Source: Elmis aenea | Taxonomy: Eukaryota > Arthropoda > Insecta > Coleoptera > Elmidae | Length of the DNA stretch: 64,000 bases | Reading direction: 5' to 3' | Assembly: GCA_947652605.1 (NCBI GenBank) | Contig: OX393576.1 | Location: 55,032,966-55,096,965, forward strand | Shown: piece after piece, positions 11,693 through 24,014 of the stretch | Layout of the letters: every line of letters begins with the position of its first letter | Position numbering within the stretch: the first letter of the stretch is position 1 | Made by a program: the position numbers and the translations under genes | Notes under the pieces: model-generated | Database searches by the model: none | Told to the model about the DNA's origin: nothing | The model's input: the letters and a program-made list of their open reading frames with translations, nothing else

Positions 11693-12968
11693 CCAATGTT
11701 TTGTTTTACATCAAAGCTAACATTAATGCAGTATTTACAATAACTTCATTATGGAACGAATGCAACAACATGAAAATGTACATTAAAGCCGGTGCATATC
11801 TACTTAGTGAACTTAGTCTCTTGAAACCTATTCATGTGGAGGCACAAAGTGCATCTGCTACCAGTGCAAAGGTTAAGGAGTTCTTAATCTTTTATAAAAA
11901 GCTGCGGTGTATCAGCTACAGCAACTGCCACCAAAATAACGAAAAATAATTTTTTCTGGTTAATAAATTCATAAAATTTGCGAGACTCTTCAGTATAACA
12001 GTCGTAGAGGCAATAAAAAATATTAATTAGATATTGTCTATATATTGTTTAATTAGAATACAGAGTGTTCCAATTATTGCACCAATTAAAATAGGATAAC
12101 TTTAAACTACTAATAACGAAAAACAGAAACAAGATTATAGAGCATGTTATAATTGATTGCAAAAATAAGGTTTTGTATGGTTCGTGAACGCGCGTCATGT
12201 TTAACAGTCTGTCGAAAAAACTGCAGAAGTCAAGAACCTGTGCGTGATATACCCCCGTTTAATTTAAATAGGTACAACGACATTATATTTTAATATACAC
12301 GAATTGTAAATTATTTAAAAAAGTGAAAATCCACACTTTTCATATCAACTTTACACGTCCTTTTTAAACAGTTTTAATTTATATTTGCTTGTAAACCCCC
12401 TCAGTTAACTTTCATGTTCGTGTAAATATTTGCCGGTGTTTATATTCAGGTGTACAGTTCGTAGAAAATACGGTAACACGAGTTTAAACTTAGATTTATC
12501 GCTGTAACTGCAGTCATAACAAGGTCGTATATGGCGATATATTAAGAATTCTGCTTCGGCTCGCAACTTTAGATTCCTTATCGGTCTTCAACACGGTTTA
12601 ATGGGCGTTTTTTTTTGATACGAAAAATGTCAGGTTTCAGTTACTTTTCTGTATTTCTCGTTGCTGGCACTTTTGAGGGACTTGAACTTTTATCTGCGCT
12701 GTTAACCTACATTTATAAACTTATGATTTCCTCTGTGCTGTGATATCGGCTAATAAAAACCGAAAATTGTGCACTTGCGTGCAAATAAAATTGCAGTAAT
12801 CGGTAAGTTATACGATAATAAAATAGACACGTAAACACGGTGAAAGAAAGTTTTAAAAATATGCTGTAAGTTAGTTCATTAGAAAGTTAAAGATAAATAT
12901 AAAGATTTTTGCCCTTTAAACAAGCAATAAATTAAAAGAATCCTTCGAAATAATTATGGAGTGATATA
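11693..12968. other. No gene recognised
   Basis: AT-rich. An ACAGAGTGTTCC phrase near 12060 resembles a CAGGGTG-type tip but has no partner end. Confidence 0.5.
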
Positions 12969-13374
12969 CAGTGCTGCTCAAAAGTATGAAAACAGACAAA
13001 TATCTAGAACACGATTGAAGGTACCTATTACAATGAAATTTTAATATTAGGTCCACAACATTTTTCATACAATTGAGTTTGAACGTTTGCAAAGTCCTAA
13101 AATTCGATTAATAATGTATTAGGTATGCGAAAAAAACGCTGAATTTAAAAAAAGTTACTATAACTTTAAAAAAAAGTTAGGCTTGGGTCCGTATCCGGTT
13201 AAACTGAAACCGTATTGTAAACACACACAAAAATAGTTTATAGGATTTTGTAATTGTCTTATTACACTGGTCCAACTAGTAAATGCGACATACGATACAG
13301 GTCTAATATCATATTCCATTGTAACATTTTCTTTTAGTAGTGTTCTAGATATTTCTTATATTATTATAGTACTG
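12969..13374. mobile_element. Tc1/mariner-type MITE (~406 bp)
   Basis: Left end TA + CAGTGCTGCTCAAAAGT, a tip common in Tc1-like elements. The right end is a diverged inverted copy ending ...AGTACTG at 13374. Arms share AAATATCTAGAACAC, TTACAATG and ATATTAGRCC in inverted order over ~90 bp. Non-coding. Confidence 0.7.
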
Positions 13375-14010
13375 CTTTTAATCGCGATACTTGCATAAAC
13401 GAAGGATAAAAATACATCGTTTATGGTTACTTGGAATGGAATTATAGCTTTCCACAAAAAGTGGTGTGACTGTGTTTTTGCGAGAAGAACTTAATTGAAA
13501 CAGAAGCTAGAATTACTTGAAGTGGGTGTTTTATTACTGCAAATGTTCTAGCTTTAGCTGTTTAGAAATCTCCCTTATTAAAATAGTTTTTAATTAATTA
13601 ACGCCTAGAGAAGCAAGGTACCTTGATTGTAACGAGTTGTAACGGTTTACAAGCAAGCATGGAAGAATAAAATGTACTTGCAGTATACTTAAAGGATAAA
13701 AGATAAACAACTCAGTATGCTTTCTCTCACAGGAAGTGCGTGCTTTAGGACGAGAAATATGCTTTTTGTTGTGTGTTGTTCTGCTTTATACCGCGTGTCA
13801 TAGAAGGCTCAATGTTTAACCTATTTAATTCGTGACTCGAGTGTAAAACGTGGAAAATACAAATATTACTGTTTTAAAATTAATGCGCCTATACATTTGT
13901 TCAAGCATCAAGGAATGCTTAGCATGTTTCTTTTCTGAACTTAACTTTCTTGTAACTTTTAAATCTTTATAAATGCGTTTAAACTTCCGGGCAGAATTTG
14001 GTGTTGCAAA
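13375..14010. other. No gene recognised
   Basis: AT-rich sequence. The section just upstream of 14010 may hold unreadable mariner sequence belonging to the next feature. Confidence 0.45.
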
Positions 14011-14017
14011 CCAAGGT

Positions 14018-14290
14018 ACTTTTTGTGTCGATTTGTAACCGTGGACATGACTTGGATTTACCATTGCACACCGGAGACCAAGCAACAGTCAAAATAGTGG
14101 ACAACGAGAAGTGAAGCAGCTCCGAAAAGGGTGAAAGCAAATCCATTGGCTGGAAAGGTTATGGCAACGGTATTTTTGGCAGAAGATATTCTTTTGGTTG
14201 ATTATGTTGAGTTCTAAAAAAAGAAGAGTATTGCGTCAACTTACTTGGACAATTTTACCAAAATATTTGCGAGAAATAAAATAGTTCCGC
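14018..14290 (+). pseudogene. Mariner transposase fragment (central region)
   Basis: One frame reads FLCRFVTVDMTWIYHCTPET, then KQQSK-stop-W, then SEAAPKRVKANPLAGKVMAT and ILLVDYVEF-stop. This follows the mariner block TxDETW...TPETK.QS.QW...PK..K...S.GKVM.TVFW. The first catalytic Asp is present; the adjacent Glu is Met. The usual W-D after TVF is lost. Downstream frames become unreadable. It is a different mariner copy from the one at 2499-3453 and keeps no other catalytic residues. Confidence 0.88.
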
Positions 14291-14823
14291 TTCATCAAAA
14301 AAAGGGGTGTTTTTTATATTCGCGGATAGAGACAAAAGATAAAACGCAGTAGAACTAAATATGTTTCCGTTGTAATAGAAAGCAACTGCAACCAAACTCA
14401 TTAGTTAGAATTATTCTTGCTACTCCGAAAACTAAAGCGCAAATTGTGCAAATGTTAAATGAAATGTTCTTATTTTAAACTAACAAAAAGCGTCTTCGTC
14501 TCTTTCTTTTAATAAAGTACCATCTTAATTACTTTATCAAGTTCAGAAAAACATTTGCTGAAGAATTTAGTTAAATAAGCTTTTGTAGAGAGTCTGCAAA
14601 CGAATCTAATAAAAATTCAAAAACGTTTAGTTTACCGAAAATACTAAAATACTGGCATAAATTTACTTTGACTGACGAAAGAAGGGTATATTGTACATGT
14701 TAAAATTCATGCCATATGTCGATAGACTTTTATAAAACAGTTCTGAATTAGTTTTGTTTCAGTTTTAAAGAATTAATTGCGTTGTTAAGGTCATGTGATA
14801 CATACCTACCCATAATAATTTTT
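14291..14823. other. No gene recognised
   Basis: AT-rich; may include unreadable mariner 3' sequence at the left edge. Confidence 0.45.
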
Positions 14824-15300
14824 GGCAGCGAGACACCTTTTTTCAGACCAGAGCCTGCAGTTGGTACATCCTATGGAACAGCCAAGCGGTGTCTTAATGA
14901 CATACTAACACAAGAGCACAATGCTCATTGGAAAAAAGTAGCAGGACAAGCCCATTCTTAGGCTATCTTGCCTATGGTCTGCAGGATGAGCAGAGCAGAC
15001 ATCAGAGCAGCCACAGGAATCGTTACAGGACACTGTGGGCTAAAGAAACTTCTACATATTAAGGCTCTCAGAGACCGATATTTGCAGAGGATGTGGTGAA
15101 GAAGTGAAGGATTCACACTATCGGCGTAGACTTCTGGGGATGGTAAAAGCCAACCAAGAAGAGATAAAAAAGTCCTTTAAAGAATATTCTGGAGTTTTTC
15201 AAAAACACAGGACTTCTTTAAGGGACTATCACCAGAGGGTACAATAGACTAATGACTAATAGGTCGCAGTACAGGAACCTGAAAGGGGACCACCGACCAC
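14824..15300 (+). pseudogene. LINE tail: RNase H-type and C-terminal region, decayed
   Basis: Readable pieces are SETPFFRPEPAVGTSYGTAK, then AHWKKVAGQAHS-stop, MSRADIRAATGIVTGHCGLK and, after a frameshift, TDICRGCGEEVK. The phrase 'R...TG..TGHC.L' followed by a Cys cluster is the usual end of the RNase H/zinc-knuckle part of R1/I/LOA-like LINEs. Stops and frameshifts show it is dead. The 5' part of the LINE is absent, as expected for 5'-truncated insertions. The exact clade is not certain. Confidence 0.75.
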
Positions 15301-18034
15301 CTCCGAGTAAATGATAATAAAAAATACCCATAATAATATACTTCCTTACATTATTATTTTACTTTTTATACTATTTTTACAGTTATTTATAAAAAGAAAG
15401 TTAAAGTTTATGGTTGTTTTTATTTAAAAAAAAGTTTTATAACTGATTTTATTTAAGTCGATATTTCTTTAGAAAAATATAATTAAAAACAAAATTTTCT
15501 TAAAACGTGTCTCGCAATTTGGTTATCCTTATTAAAATTGTTGTAATCTAACTTATCTTTTTATCTAAACACCGTAAAAATACCATACACATGGAACAAA
15601 CTCATAAGTAATAACCAGCTTAGTAGTAATTGATAGTCCTTCAAAACCATTAAAATTTTATAATTTTGAGTTTATCGTTTAGATAATGCATTAATTTAAG
15701 GCGTTGGAAATTTAAACGCATAAATATTTTTTCTTAACAGTGTGATTAAAACCAACTTTAAAGTCGATTTTCTCAAAACAATCTACATGTAATATGGAAC
15801 AAAACAACTCTAGGGCGACGAAATGTAGGCATGTTCGAAAAGAATATATAAAAAAATAAAATTATGAATCTTGAATCTTTCAGTCTCTTTCTACCTCATT
15901 GCGCGAATATAAAAAACACCCCTCGTATGATCAACGTCTAATAATCAGCTAAATTCTATTGGTCATCTTCGAATTTGAATCAGTCTGTATACTTAAATCC
16001 TGGAAAACACCGGGCAAAAATGCATGAAGTCGCTCTTTCAATTTTTCATCAGCAACAAGTACTCTACAATCAATTCTTAGGACGTCTTTTTCTAAGCCAT
16101 TACCATCGTTTTCATGACATTTACTTTCAGCCTCACACTTTCACTTTCATTGAACTAACTCCTTGCATTGTTTGCAATCGTTTCAAAGTCCGCTTCATCA
16201 AAACTCATACTTTATCCCTTACTCTACACTTCGACGGTATTATAAATGCTTTTAAGTAAGTTAATGGACCAATCTAGGACTATAAATCATTTTTTGAAAA
16301 GTATCCGATAGAAGGGAAATTTAAAAAATCGAGTTATAAAATTGTGTCTCATCAACTGAGTAACTTGTGTACCTATAAAATTATTGTAATTCACTAAAAT
16401 TTTTATGTAATTAATTAATTTCGCTTGTAATACACTAGCAAGTGTTTGTTGTAATTTACTTGATGTAATTGGATTAACTGCAAATAACAACGGTAAACAA
16501 CACGTTATACAATATGTAATTACCATAATTCAGCTGACTTGTAGAGAGTTGCACGTTAAACTGTGGTTAGTGTTTACATATTAAACAAACAAGGATAAAG
16601 GCATGAGCTCATAGGCGTTAATCTAAGACGGCGTGTGCACTGCTTTTTCATGCGCAACTTGAAGTGTATGCTCTTTTAAGCTTCGTATTTTCTTTTTAAT
16701 TTAAACTGTGGAATGCTACTATGAATAGAAAAGTGTTTTAATGACCTAATGTTTGTGCGCCCTGGGAAAAACGTTATACAAGCTCCATTTTCAAAACTGC
16801 CTAATAAGGAACATGTATCGCCGTTGTTTAAGGTTCTTTTGTTTCGTTATTCTTTTGTCTTTTTGATGTTTTTTGAACTGATGCTGTGGTTTTTATTTTA
16901 TAATAAGTCTTTAAATCTATTTCCTCTTTATTTTGTCCTTTATGCCAGGATGATGATTAAGGGGTTAAGTAAAATAGTTTTACTTGTACAGGTGAAACCT
17001 GTATTACTCCATAGGTACATCTGTAACTCGATTTACCTCAGTTGTTCGACTTTAGAAAGGGTCCGTTGAAATCGGTGCACACGAACTGTAAAAATTCTAA
17101 TAACATCATTACCGTATTACCCTTAACGACCCTCCCTTTAATCATCCACTCTAATTGTATATTTAACAGAACCTCCATAAGTCGACTTTTCTCCATTACA
17201 GCTTGAAATGAAGAAAACAAAATTTTTTATCTTTGTTTTTTGTTCTACTTTTATGTTCAGTCGTAAGGTGCCACTGCTTGTAGAGAAAACGACAATATAA
17301 TACAAGATTCCAAGAATAAAAATATTATTTAAACTGACAAAGTTGAGGATTTTCTACACCTCTTAGCATATCTACACACACAAACAATAATTATGATTAA
17401 CAATGTCAGTGGTCCTTTTTTATCTGCCTGATTACTTTTTTGATTAATTTCGAAGCATGCCTTATAAAACAGAAAAATAGCCTAATTAAATTCCCCCTCA
17501 AAGCGAATTATTCCTGATGATAAAAGATATAATGACTTCAGTTCTTTTGTGCTTGAAAAATGTGCGTTTCCTAATCAATAAATCAAACGATTCTCCCAGT
17601 TTTATTAATATATGAGTCAGAAGAGGAAGCTACCAACAGAGGATGGATGTTTTGCTCATAACGAGCATGTTGACTTAAATTAAAATATATGTACGGCAGG
17701 GGGTTGGGGGTGGTAGATGGTGCTAATATCTTCGAATAAATCAAAGTTCAAAACAGTTTTGGGTCATTTCCTTGGTTGTGAAAAGTATATTAAAATGAAT
17801 GAGTTTTACGTTTGTATGTAAACAGTAATTAGTGCTAAATATAAAGGGTTGAAAAATTCACATTTGTGTATGAAAACTGATGCCGTGAAATCTAGAGAAC
17901 GCTTCATTACAATATCTTTATTTGAAGTCCGCAATATTGTCATTACGGTTTTAAATTTTATGTACGAATTAGGATACCGATCAACAACAATTTGAAATTT
18001 TGATTTTCGTTTTAGGTGGACTTATAAAACTTAC
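15301..18034. other. No gene recognised (2.7 kb)
   Basis: AT-rich with a few long chance ORFs (for example 16749-17069, hydrophobic, no homology I recognise). A G-run cluster at ~17697-17725 (ggcagggggttgggggtgg) could form a G-quadruplex. No element ends found. Confidence 0.5.
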
Positions 18035-18310
18035 TTTTGTGACACCCCACCTGGGATCAATTATTTTATTTTACCTCAATATTATTTCATTTACTGTTAA
18101 ATGAATAACATTGAAACAAATGCTGACGTATCAATTACGACAACATGTAACACTTCAAAAGGGCCAAGTTATGAGGATTTCAACTTTAGTAAAACACATT
18201 AACTTTAAAATATTACGGTCATAACTTGAGTTCTGTAACGTCAATATTTGGGTTTCGTCAATCAATAAAGGATTTGTTGATGAATTTTTACATCATAATT
18301 AGGTCCGTCA
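18035..18310. repeat. TGTGACACCCC repeat, left copy
   Basis: Starts TGTGACACCCCACCTGGGATC and extends inward ~270 bp through 'ttacctcaat', 'aagggccaagttatgagg' and 'gttgatgaatttttacatcat'. An inverted copy is at 21055-21312. Together they could be the ends of a ~3.3-kb element (later invaded by other repeats) or two independent insertions. Confidence 0.75.
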
Positions 18311-18629
18311 CACTTTATCATTAGATCAACAGCCTCCACGCAATTATACATTTTGTGGAAATTTTACAAAAAAGTTTTTTACACGTTTTCTCCGACAGTT
18401 GTAACTGCTAATTGCACAACATTTTCGATTACATTTTTTTGCTTAGTAGGCCTCTGCTAAGTTAATTATATTATTATTTTTTATATAACTGTGTCAGTAA
18501 AGTCAATTTTTGGCATTAGCAATATGATTGTGCCATTAGCGTAAGGTTAAATTAAGTCATCAACTTTGTTAAGATACTCCTACCTATATTGATCATGTTA
18601 GATTTAGTGAAAAGAAGAATGTATGTTTT

Positions 18630-19165
18630 CTCTTCCTCCTTCTTCTTCTTAATCGGGTCCTCTTGTACCTTTGGTGTCGAGGTAAGTTTCCTAGTTTTTG
18701 ATTATGTTTCTCCACCTCTATCTATTACTGACTAACTGTGGCACATCAATCCAGCCGACTCTTTTTCTTCTTCGTTTTCCCGTTTTGTCCATGGTCTTCC
18801 TCTACTTATTTTTCCCCCCTCAAACTTCGTTTTTCATCCCATTTTTGCGTATTTGCTTTTTGGCACGCGTAGAGGATGTCCCAGCCATCTGAATTGGTTT
18901 GTCTCCATATTTTTCCTTATGTCTTTCACTCCTAGACTTTTGCTGATTTTATCGTTATCGTTATCCCTTAGTCTACATCCTTTTATTCTTCTTAAAAATC
19001 TGATCTCCTGCGTCTGTTTTTGCTTTATTGTTAGTACCTACCTACCCAAGTTTCTGATCTATAAGTAAGAATTGGTACGTACGCTGCATTAAATTCTCGC
19101 GTCTTAGTTTCTTTTGAGATCTTCTTACTTATCAAGCATTTACTAGTGGCGTGGTTCAATTATCG
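18630..19165 (-). pseudogene. LINE 3' end (RT C-terminal part), 5'-truncated
   Basis: On the minus strand the sequence matches the end of the LINE at 54058-55070. Shared text includes 'aaactaagacgcgag', 'caattcttacttatag' and the shared 3' terminus 'ggtacaagaggaccc' followed by an (AAG)n-like tail. The coding part (KTKTRVFNA-, SETW-type region) is full of frameshifts. Short 5'-truncated copies with a simple-repeat tail are typical of target-primed LINE insertion. Confidence 0.85.
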
Positions 19166-19494
19166 TTCTTAAAATGTATGTATGTATATATCATAGTTCT
19201 TTTAATTATATTTCCATTTAAAATGCGATAAATAAGTTTGTTTTTCATGCCAATGATTCTGTCATATATGTAGACTATATTTTTATCTCTTTTGTTCAAG
19301 TTCCTTTCGAATGCTTTTGTAAAGTAAAAATGATACTACATTAATAATAACTTTAAAGTTTAAAAATCCCTTACGTGAAATTAAATGACTAGATAGAAAC
19401 TGTGCGAACATATTTCAAATATTTTACTTGGGGAACAAACAAAATCGTATAGTTTAATAGACACTAAGTATAAAAATAATTGAAGATCAGCAAC

Positions 19495-19800
19495 TCGACA
19501 ATTTGCTTACGCGCTTACGGTTTAATTGTGACAGTTGAGGATTGATATCTAACCGGCCGCACGTGGTTGGAGTGGAGGGGTGAAAAGCTCTATCGATTCC
19601 GCTCCCGCTTTCCCGTGACGTCATATGTCCGTGCTTTTGGTGGCTCAGTGGCGCACCGAGAGTTTTACTTTCTGTTTTAAGTCGGCGAAGTGTCGCGTAA
19701 ACAGACACGACGGAAGTGCATTTCCAGCTGTAAACACAGTCTTAACATCGTGCGTAACTAGTGGTGAGGTTGACATACAAGCAGGTGGTTGATACTAAAT
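19495..19800. promoter_or_regulatory. CpG-containing island with promoter-like motifs
   Basis: This ~300-bp stretch is visibly richer in GC and CpG than its surroundings and not obviously repetitive. It holds an E-box CACGTG (19560-19565), a DRE-like TATCGATT (19591-19598) and a perfect CRE TGACGTCA (19616-19623). Possible splice donors (g|gtgagg, cag|gtgg) follow near 19760-19787. It could be the promoter and non-coding first exon of a host gene. No coding exon was identified, so this is inference. Confidence 0.35.
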
Positions 19801-20699
19801 GCGCTCACGTTTGACACTGATCGTCATACATCGAAGCGTGTAGCTGGAGATTTAATAATAGAATGTTGAAAAATTTAAAAATATCCGGCTACTACCAGAA
19901 ATTTCGACATTTCTTAGCAAATTACAGAAAAAAGTAGCAGGAATTTATTTTATGTTTATTTAGGTGTGTCATATTTTCCAAGTAAAGAGATGTTGGCAAG
20001 AAGCCTGCGAAAAGCCAGTTGGATATTTAAGAAAAACAGAATTTTTTACGCTAATCTACAAAGTACGATATTTGCTTATACAACGTGAACCAAATTCGAA
20101 TGTTTTACGGGGTATCTCGGTTACTGTAATAGTTAGCGAAAATCTGATATCGGCCTCTTGGTTTTTTTTTTTTTGAGAAAAGGACGCCTATGTAATCAGA
20201 TTTTTTATATCGCTTACCATTTTGGCACTATAGACGAAAAATGAGATTTCATAACTTTTGCAACTTAATTTTAACTTTTTTGTTTATTTAAATAGAACAA
20301 AATGTTATAAAGGTTTTTTATACAGATCTTTATGCTTAATTTATAAACAAAATTACATTGTTTAGCGACGTCGACTTTTTAGATACGAAGCTGGTGATAA
20401 CTATATGAAAGAGCATTTTTTTACCTTTTTTAAAATATAGTCTTATATATTTGGTTCAAAAAATAACCGAGATATGGCTAATTTTGTAAACATTTCCTGA
20501 TCAAAGTAATGTTTTAAATTAAAAAACAACTAAATGTCATTTCCAAGCCAATTCTGCATCAACCGCTACGTTTTTAGCACTTACAATGTAAACTTCTAAC
20601 ACATTAAACTTTTCAAAGTGATCAAATTTAACCATGCTGAATACCGCAATAAACAGTTATAAAATACAAAATAATACACGGTTTGCTTATAAACTGAAA

Positions 20700-21050
20700 C
20701 ATTTATTTGGATATTTGACGGACCGTACTGTACATAGGTCGCACTGTTGAGGTTATCTTTATTGTTGTTAATTATGGCCCGTGATCCTCTTTATATGATG
20801 ATTGGGCCCTCAAACGTTGTTTTACGTAATACACAGGTCTAGAGCAATTATTACACAGAAACAAATAAAACACAACAGTTTTTAACAACAAACTCCTTTA
20901 TTTCTCGACCGGCGGTACATTTCTCGGTGTTTGATTCTTAACTACCCCAGCGCGACCGTCCCAAGATTTTAGGTTTCCTGTTGCTGTCCCTTTTTTATTG
21001 TTGTTGCATCTTTGTCATTCTTTCCTATAAACACATATTTTTGCGAGTAG
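20700..21050 (-). repeat. Possible LTR fragment
   Basis: On the minus strand this reads like an LTR: a GC-richer part, AATAAAG near 20900, a T-rich stretch, then 'tctgtgtaataattgctctagacctgt' and 'gagggcccaatc'. The last ~85 bp recur, diverged, at 46386-46465 on the plus strand. No primer binding site or coding region was identified. Confidence 0.35.
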
Positions 21051-21054
21051 TTTG

Positions 21055-21312
21055 TTCTAGTTATGATGTAAAAATTTATCAACAAATCCTTTGTTGATTG
21101 ACGGTACTGACGTTGTAGAATTCAAGTTAAGACCGTAATATTTTAACATTAATGTGTTTTACTAAAGTTGAACTCCTCATAACTTGGCCCTTTTGAAGTG
21201 TTACATGTTGTAGTAATTGCGTCAGCATTTGTTCCAATGTTATTCATTTCAAACTAAATGAATCAACATTGAGGTAAAATAAAATTATTGATCTCAGGCG
21301 GGGTGTCACAGA
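21055..21312. repeat. TGTGACACCCC repeat, right (inverted) copy
   Basis: Inverted copy of 18035-18310, ending ...CAGGCGGGGTGTCACA at 21312. About 80% similar by eye. Confidence 0.75.
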
Positions 21313-21814
21313 TAAAACTATATATTTTTGAAAAGCTAAGCAAATTCTCTTTTATATAGTTATGGCCAACTAGCGTTTCTTAAAAAAAACATAAGTTAAC
21401 ATCATATTTCGAAGATCTAGGACGCTAATTTTTTTAAAAAATTAAGCATAAAAATCTGTATAGAAAAATCTTTCCAACATTTTGCTCTATTTAAATAAAT
21501 AAAGAAGTTCTAATACATTTTCAAAAATGATGTTATTTTATTTATAGTCTGTGGTGCCAAAATGGAAAGCGATTTAAAAAATCTGATTGCTGGGCGTTCT
21601 TTTCCCAAAAAAATAGCCCAAGAGACCACACAGGCGTTCATTCTAAAGAAAAAATAGCCTAAGAGACCGATATCAGATGTTCGTTAAACTTAAACCAATG
21701 TAATACCGGTTAAGACCGGTGCAATTAACCGGTTAATTTATCGGTGCATTTTGAAAAGTGCCTTATTACGGTAACCGAGATATTTCGTAAAACATTCAAA
21801 TTTGGTCCACCCTG

Positions 21815-23269
21815 TCCAATAAAAGGTTTCTCACCAAAGATATTTAAATTAGATGTAATAGAAATTTAAAACTTTTTAGCAAGATATTTGAACAGGTTGA
21901 TAGAAGAATTTCTAAATAGACATTGATATCTGATTTTCGCTGTAATGAGCCTTTTTAATCTATTATTATTTACTTTGCACGACTTTGCATCGACAATATC
22001 TTTTTAATTTTTTCTGAGTGATTATAGCTGATATATCTTCAAACCATATAATATCGTTGTGATAAAAATGAAAGTTGACCAGAAAAACTTAAATCTTAAA
22101 TAAACTAACTCATTTTGTAACATTATTACCGCCTTAACTAATTTAAAGAAAAAACAATGTAAAATATATGTTAATATAAACCAAAAGTTACGATGCCACT
22201 GGTGCCAATAGTGCTAATAAAATTTTACAAGCACTTGCACCAACAATAAAAATTTAAAAATACACCTACGAATGACCCATGAACAAAAGAATTTTCAGTT
22301 AACTTATCTGTAAACCGACTGGCCAAACTGCATACCTCGCTTTTCGGCAGTTCGTTTTCCGACGCTTCGCTCAAACGACTTTTGCAGAGTATAAGACTAG
22401 CATATTATGGCAAAATTGCACGGGCACAATATTTATTTAAGTTATAAATGCTTTATTTACGTCAGTTGGGCACGTATATGACGATTGCAATGCCTTGATA
22501 TGTGGAAAACGGCTTTTCGTATTACGAAAACGGTCTAAAATCTAATATGTAAATACCTGGGTATGACAGTAATTGTAAGTATGGCAACGATGATTACATT
22601 TGACCGTAATCAAAGTTATTTTAGGCTCAAAACATGCTTGAATGGACAACAGGCATTAAACTCCAACTTAAATAAAACCACACCGTGTTAACCCGATATA
22701 TTTTTGTATTGTTGACGTCATGCAACTCAAAGTTGTAAAGATTTTATTTGTTGTGGCTAATAATTACAGAATACATTTCAAGTTTTCTTGAAAACTTGGA
22801 GTATAATAGAAACTGTGTAAATGTTATTCCTTGTCGTGTTACATAGTAATTAATAACATCAATATTATTGTTTTTAGGGTTGATAAGTACAAACTCGTGA
22901 TGTCGATTTATTTTCAGGCAATAGTTACGCCCCGCTTTAACATTTCCATTTTCTAATCAACGTTGTAATATAGAACTGCAACTCTTGATATTAAGTTGTA
23001 ATTTGCATAATGTAAAACATCAATTGTTAATACTCCATGAATAACTTACTAGAATATGTACTTAAAAGCAAATTTTGCTTTGCTTTTGTGAATAAAAAAT
23101 GTTTTAAATATACATTAAAATTAAATTAATGAAAATACATTTTATTTTCAGAGTATTAAAATAATATTTTAAATTCCTTTTATGTATATAACATGTGTAT
23201 TTTACGGTGACGCCAAAAAAAAAACAATATTCTACAAAAATATTTTTTGCTATTATACGAATATCGCTA
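21815..23269. other. No gene recognised
   Basis: AT-rich sequence with no supportable exon or element ends. Confidence 0.5.
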
Positions 23270-23375
23270 TTTAATCGTGTGTAACAGAATATACACTTAT
23301 TCTCTGGATTTTTACTTTCGCCGTACATAGTATGAAGAAAGTGTTGTGATCGCGAAAATGTTCGAATTCCAGATT
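23270..23375 (-). repeat. Short dispersed repeat (copy of 28665-28745)
   Basis: The complement reads 'ttttcgcgatcacaacactttcttcatac' and 'ggcgaaagtaaaaat', nearly identical to 28690-28740 on the plus strand. Family unknown. Confidence 0.7.
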
Positions 23376-23486
23376 TCGACGGATACATACGTTTTAAGGT
23401 CCCCTGAACATTTTTGACATGTTATCGATAGCACATTCAAAAGTATATTACAAAGTGCGTGTTTTTTTTAAATAATAACTTGTATA

Positions 23487-24014
23487 CAGGTGTTTAAATC
23501 ATAACGACAATCCTAAATTACATATAAACGGTGATAGAAAAAACAATTCTGTTTATGTAGGACTGCAGTCTATGTTAAGGTCTATAAAAAACCCCAATAA
23601 CTTTTCTTGGTAAAATTTAAAATTACGATATTATTAAAACAATTCAAATTTTTTAAACTTTTTCTCGAAAACGGCTCCAACAATTTTTTTTCAAATTTTA
23701 GATGTTGAAAAGTTTATTTTTGTAGTGAAATGCCGTTTGCCTCAACTTTCTTGAATTTCTCTTAAATTTTTTTAATATTTTTAAAATATTTTTTTTAAAA
23801 AGCTGTGGTTGTTCATATTCATAAACATTCGCATGAAACGTCATTTTGTCAGACATCATTTACGTCATGTTGATAGATGCAATTAACAAAAATGAGGTAG
23901 GTAGAGCGCCTGGAGCGGCATTTTCAACTATACCTATATGAACCCACTAATACACAAACATACATAAGGACATAAATACAATATTCATGGTAAAAGTCAT
24001 TTGTTGGCCACACC
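23487..24014 (+). repeat. Dispersed repeat, copy 2 (see 9591)
   Basis: Same repeat as 9591-10094, starting CAGGTG after TA. It shares 'gcagtctatgttaaggtctata', 'gtgaaatgccgtttgcctc' and 'gtagagcgcctggagcggca'. The copies differ by substitutions and small indels, with no coding frame conserved. Confidence 0.8.

Larger units (their letters stand above)
20081..21814. mobile_element. CAGGGTG-type foldback, enlarged by internal insertions
   Basis: Left end TA + CAACGTGAACCAAATTCGAAT and right end ...ATTTGGTCCACCCTG are inverted copies. Both arms contain the 'atctcggttac' phrase and a 'cattttggcac' phrase. The arms (20081-20440 and 21335-21814) flank ~900 bp holding an LTR-like block and the right TGTGACACCCC copy. 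The right arm carries a CCGGTTAA-rich patch that is absent from the left arm. Confidence 0.75.

Noticed and set aside
13825..14085. 86-codon minus-strand ORF
   Set aside because: It is antisense to the mariner fragment in its right part and shows no family motif.
16749..17069. 106-codon plus-strand ORF, hydrophobic
   Set aside because: Low-complexity T-rich reading with no recognisable domain, initiation context or conserved motif; expected by chance in AT-rich DNA.
17038..17220. Minus-strand reading with 'TDFNGPF', resembling the start of a retroelement integrase core
   Set aside because: Only seven residues fit; no zinc finger before or acidic motif after it. Too short to support.
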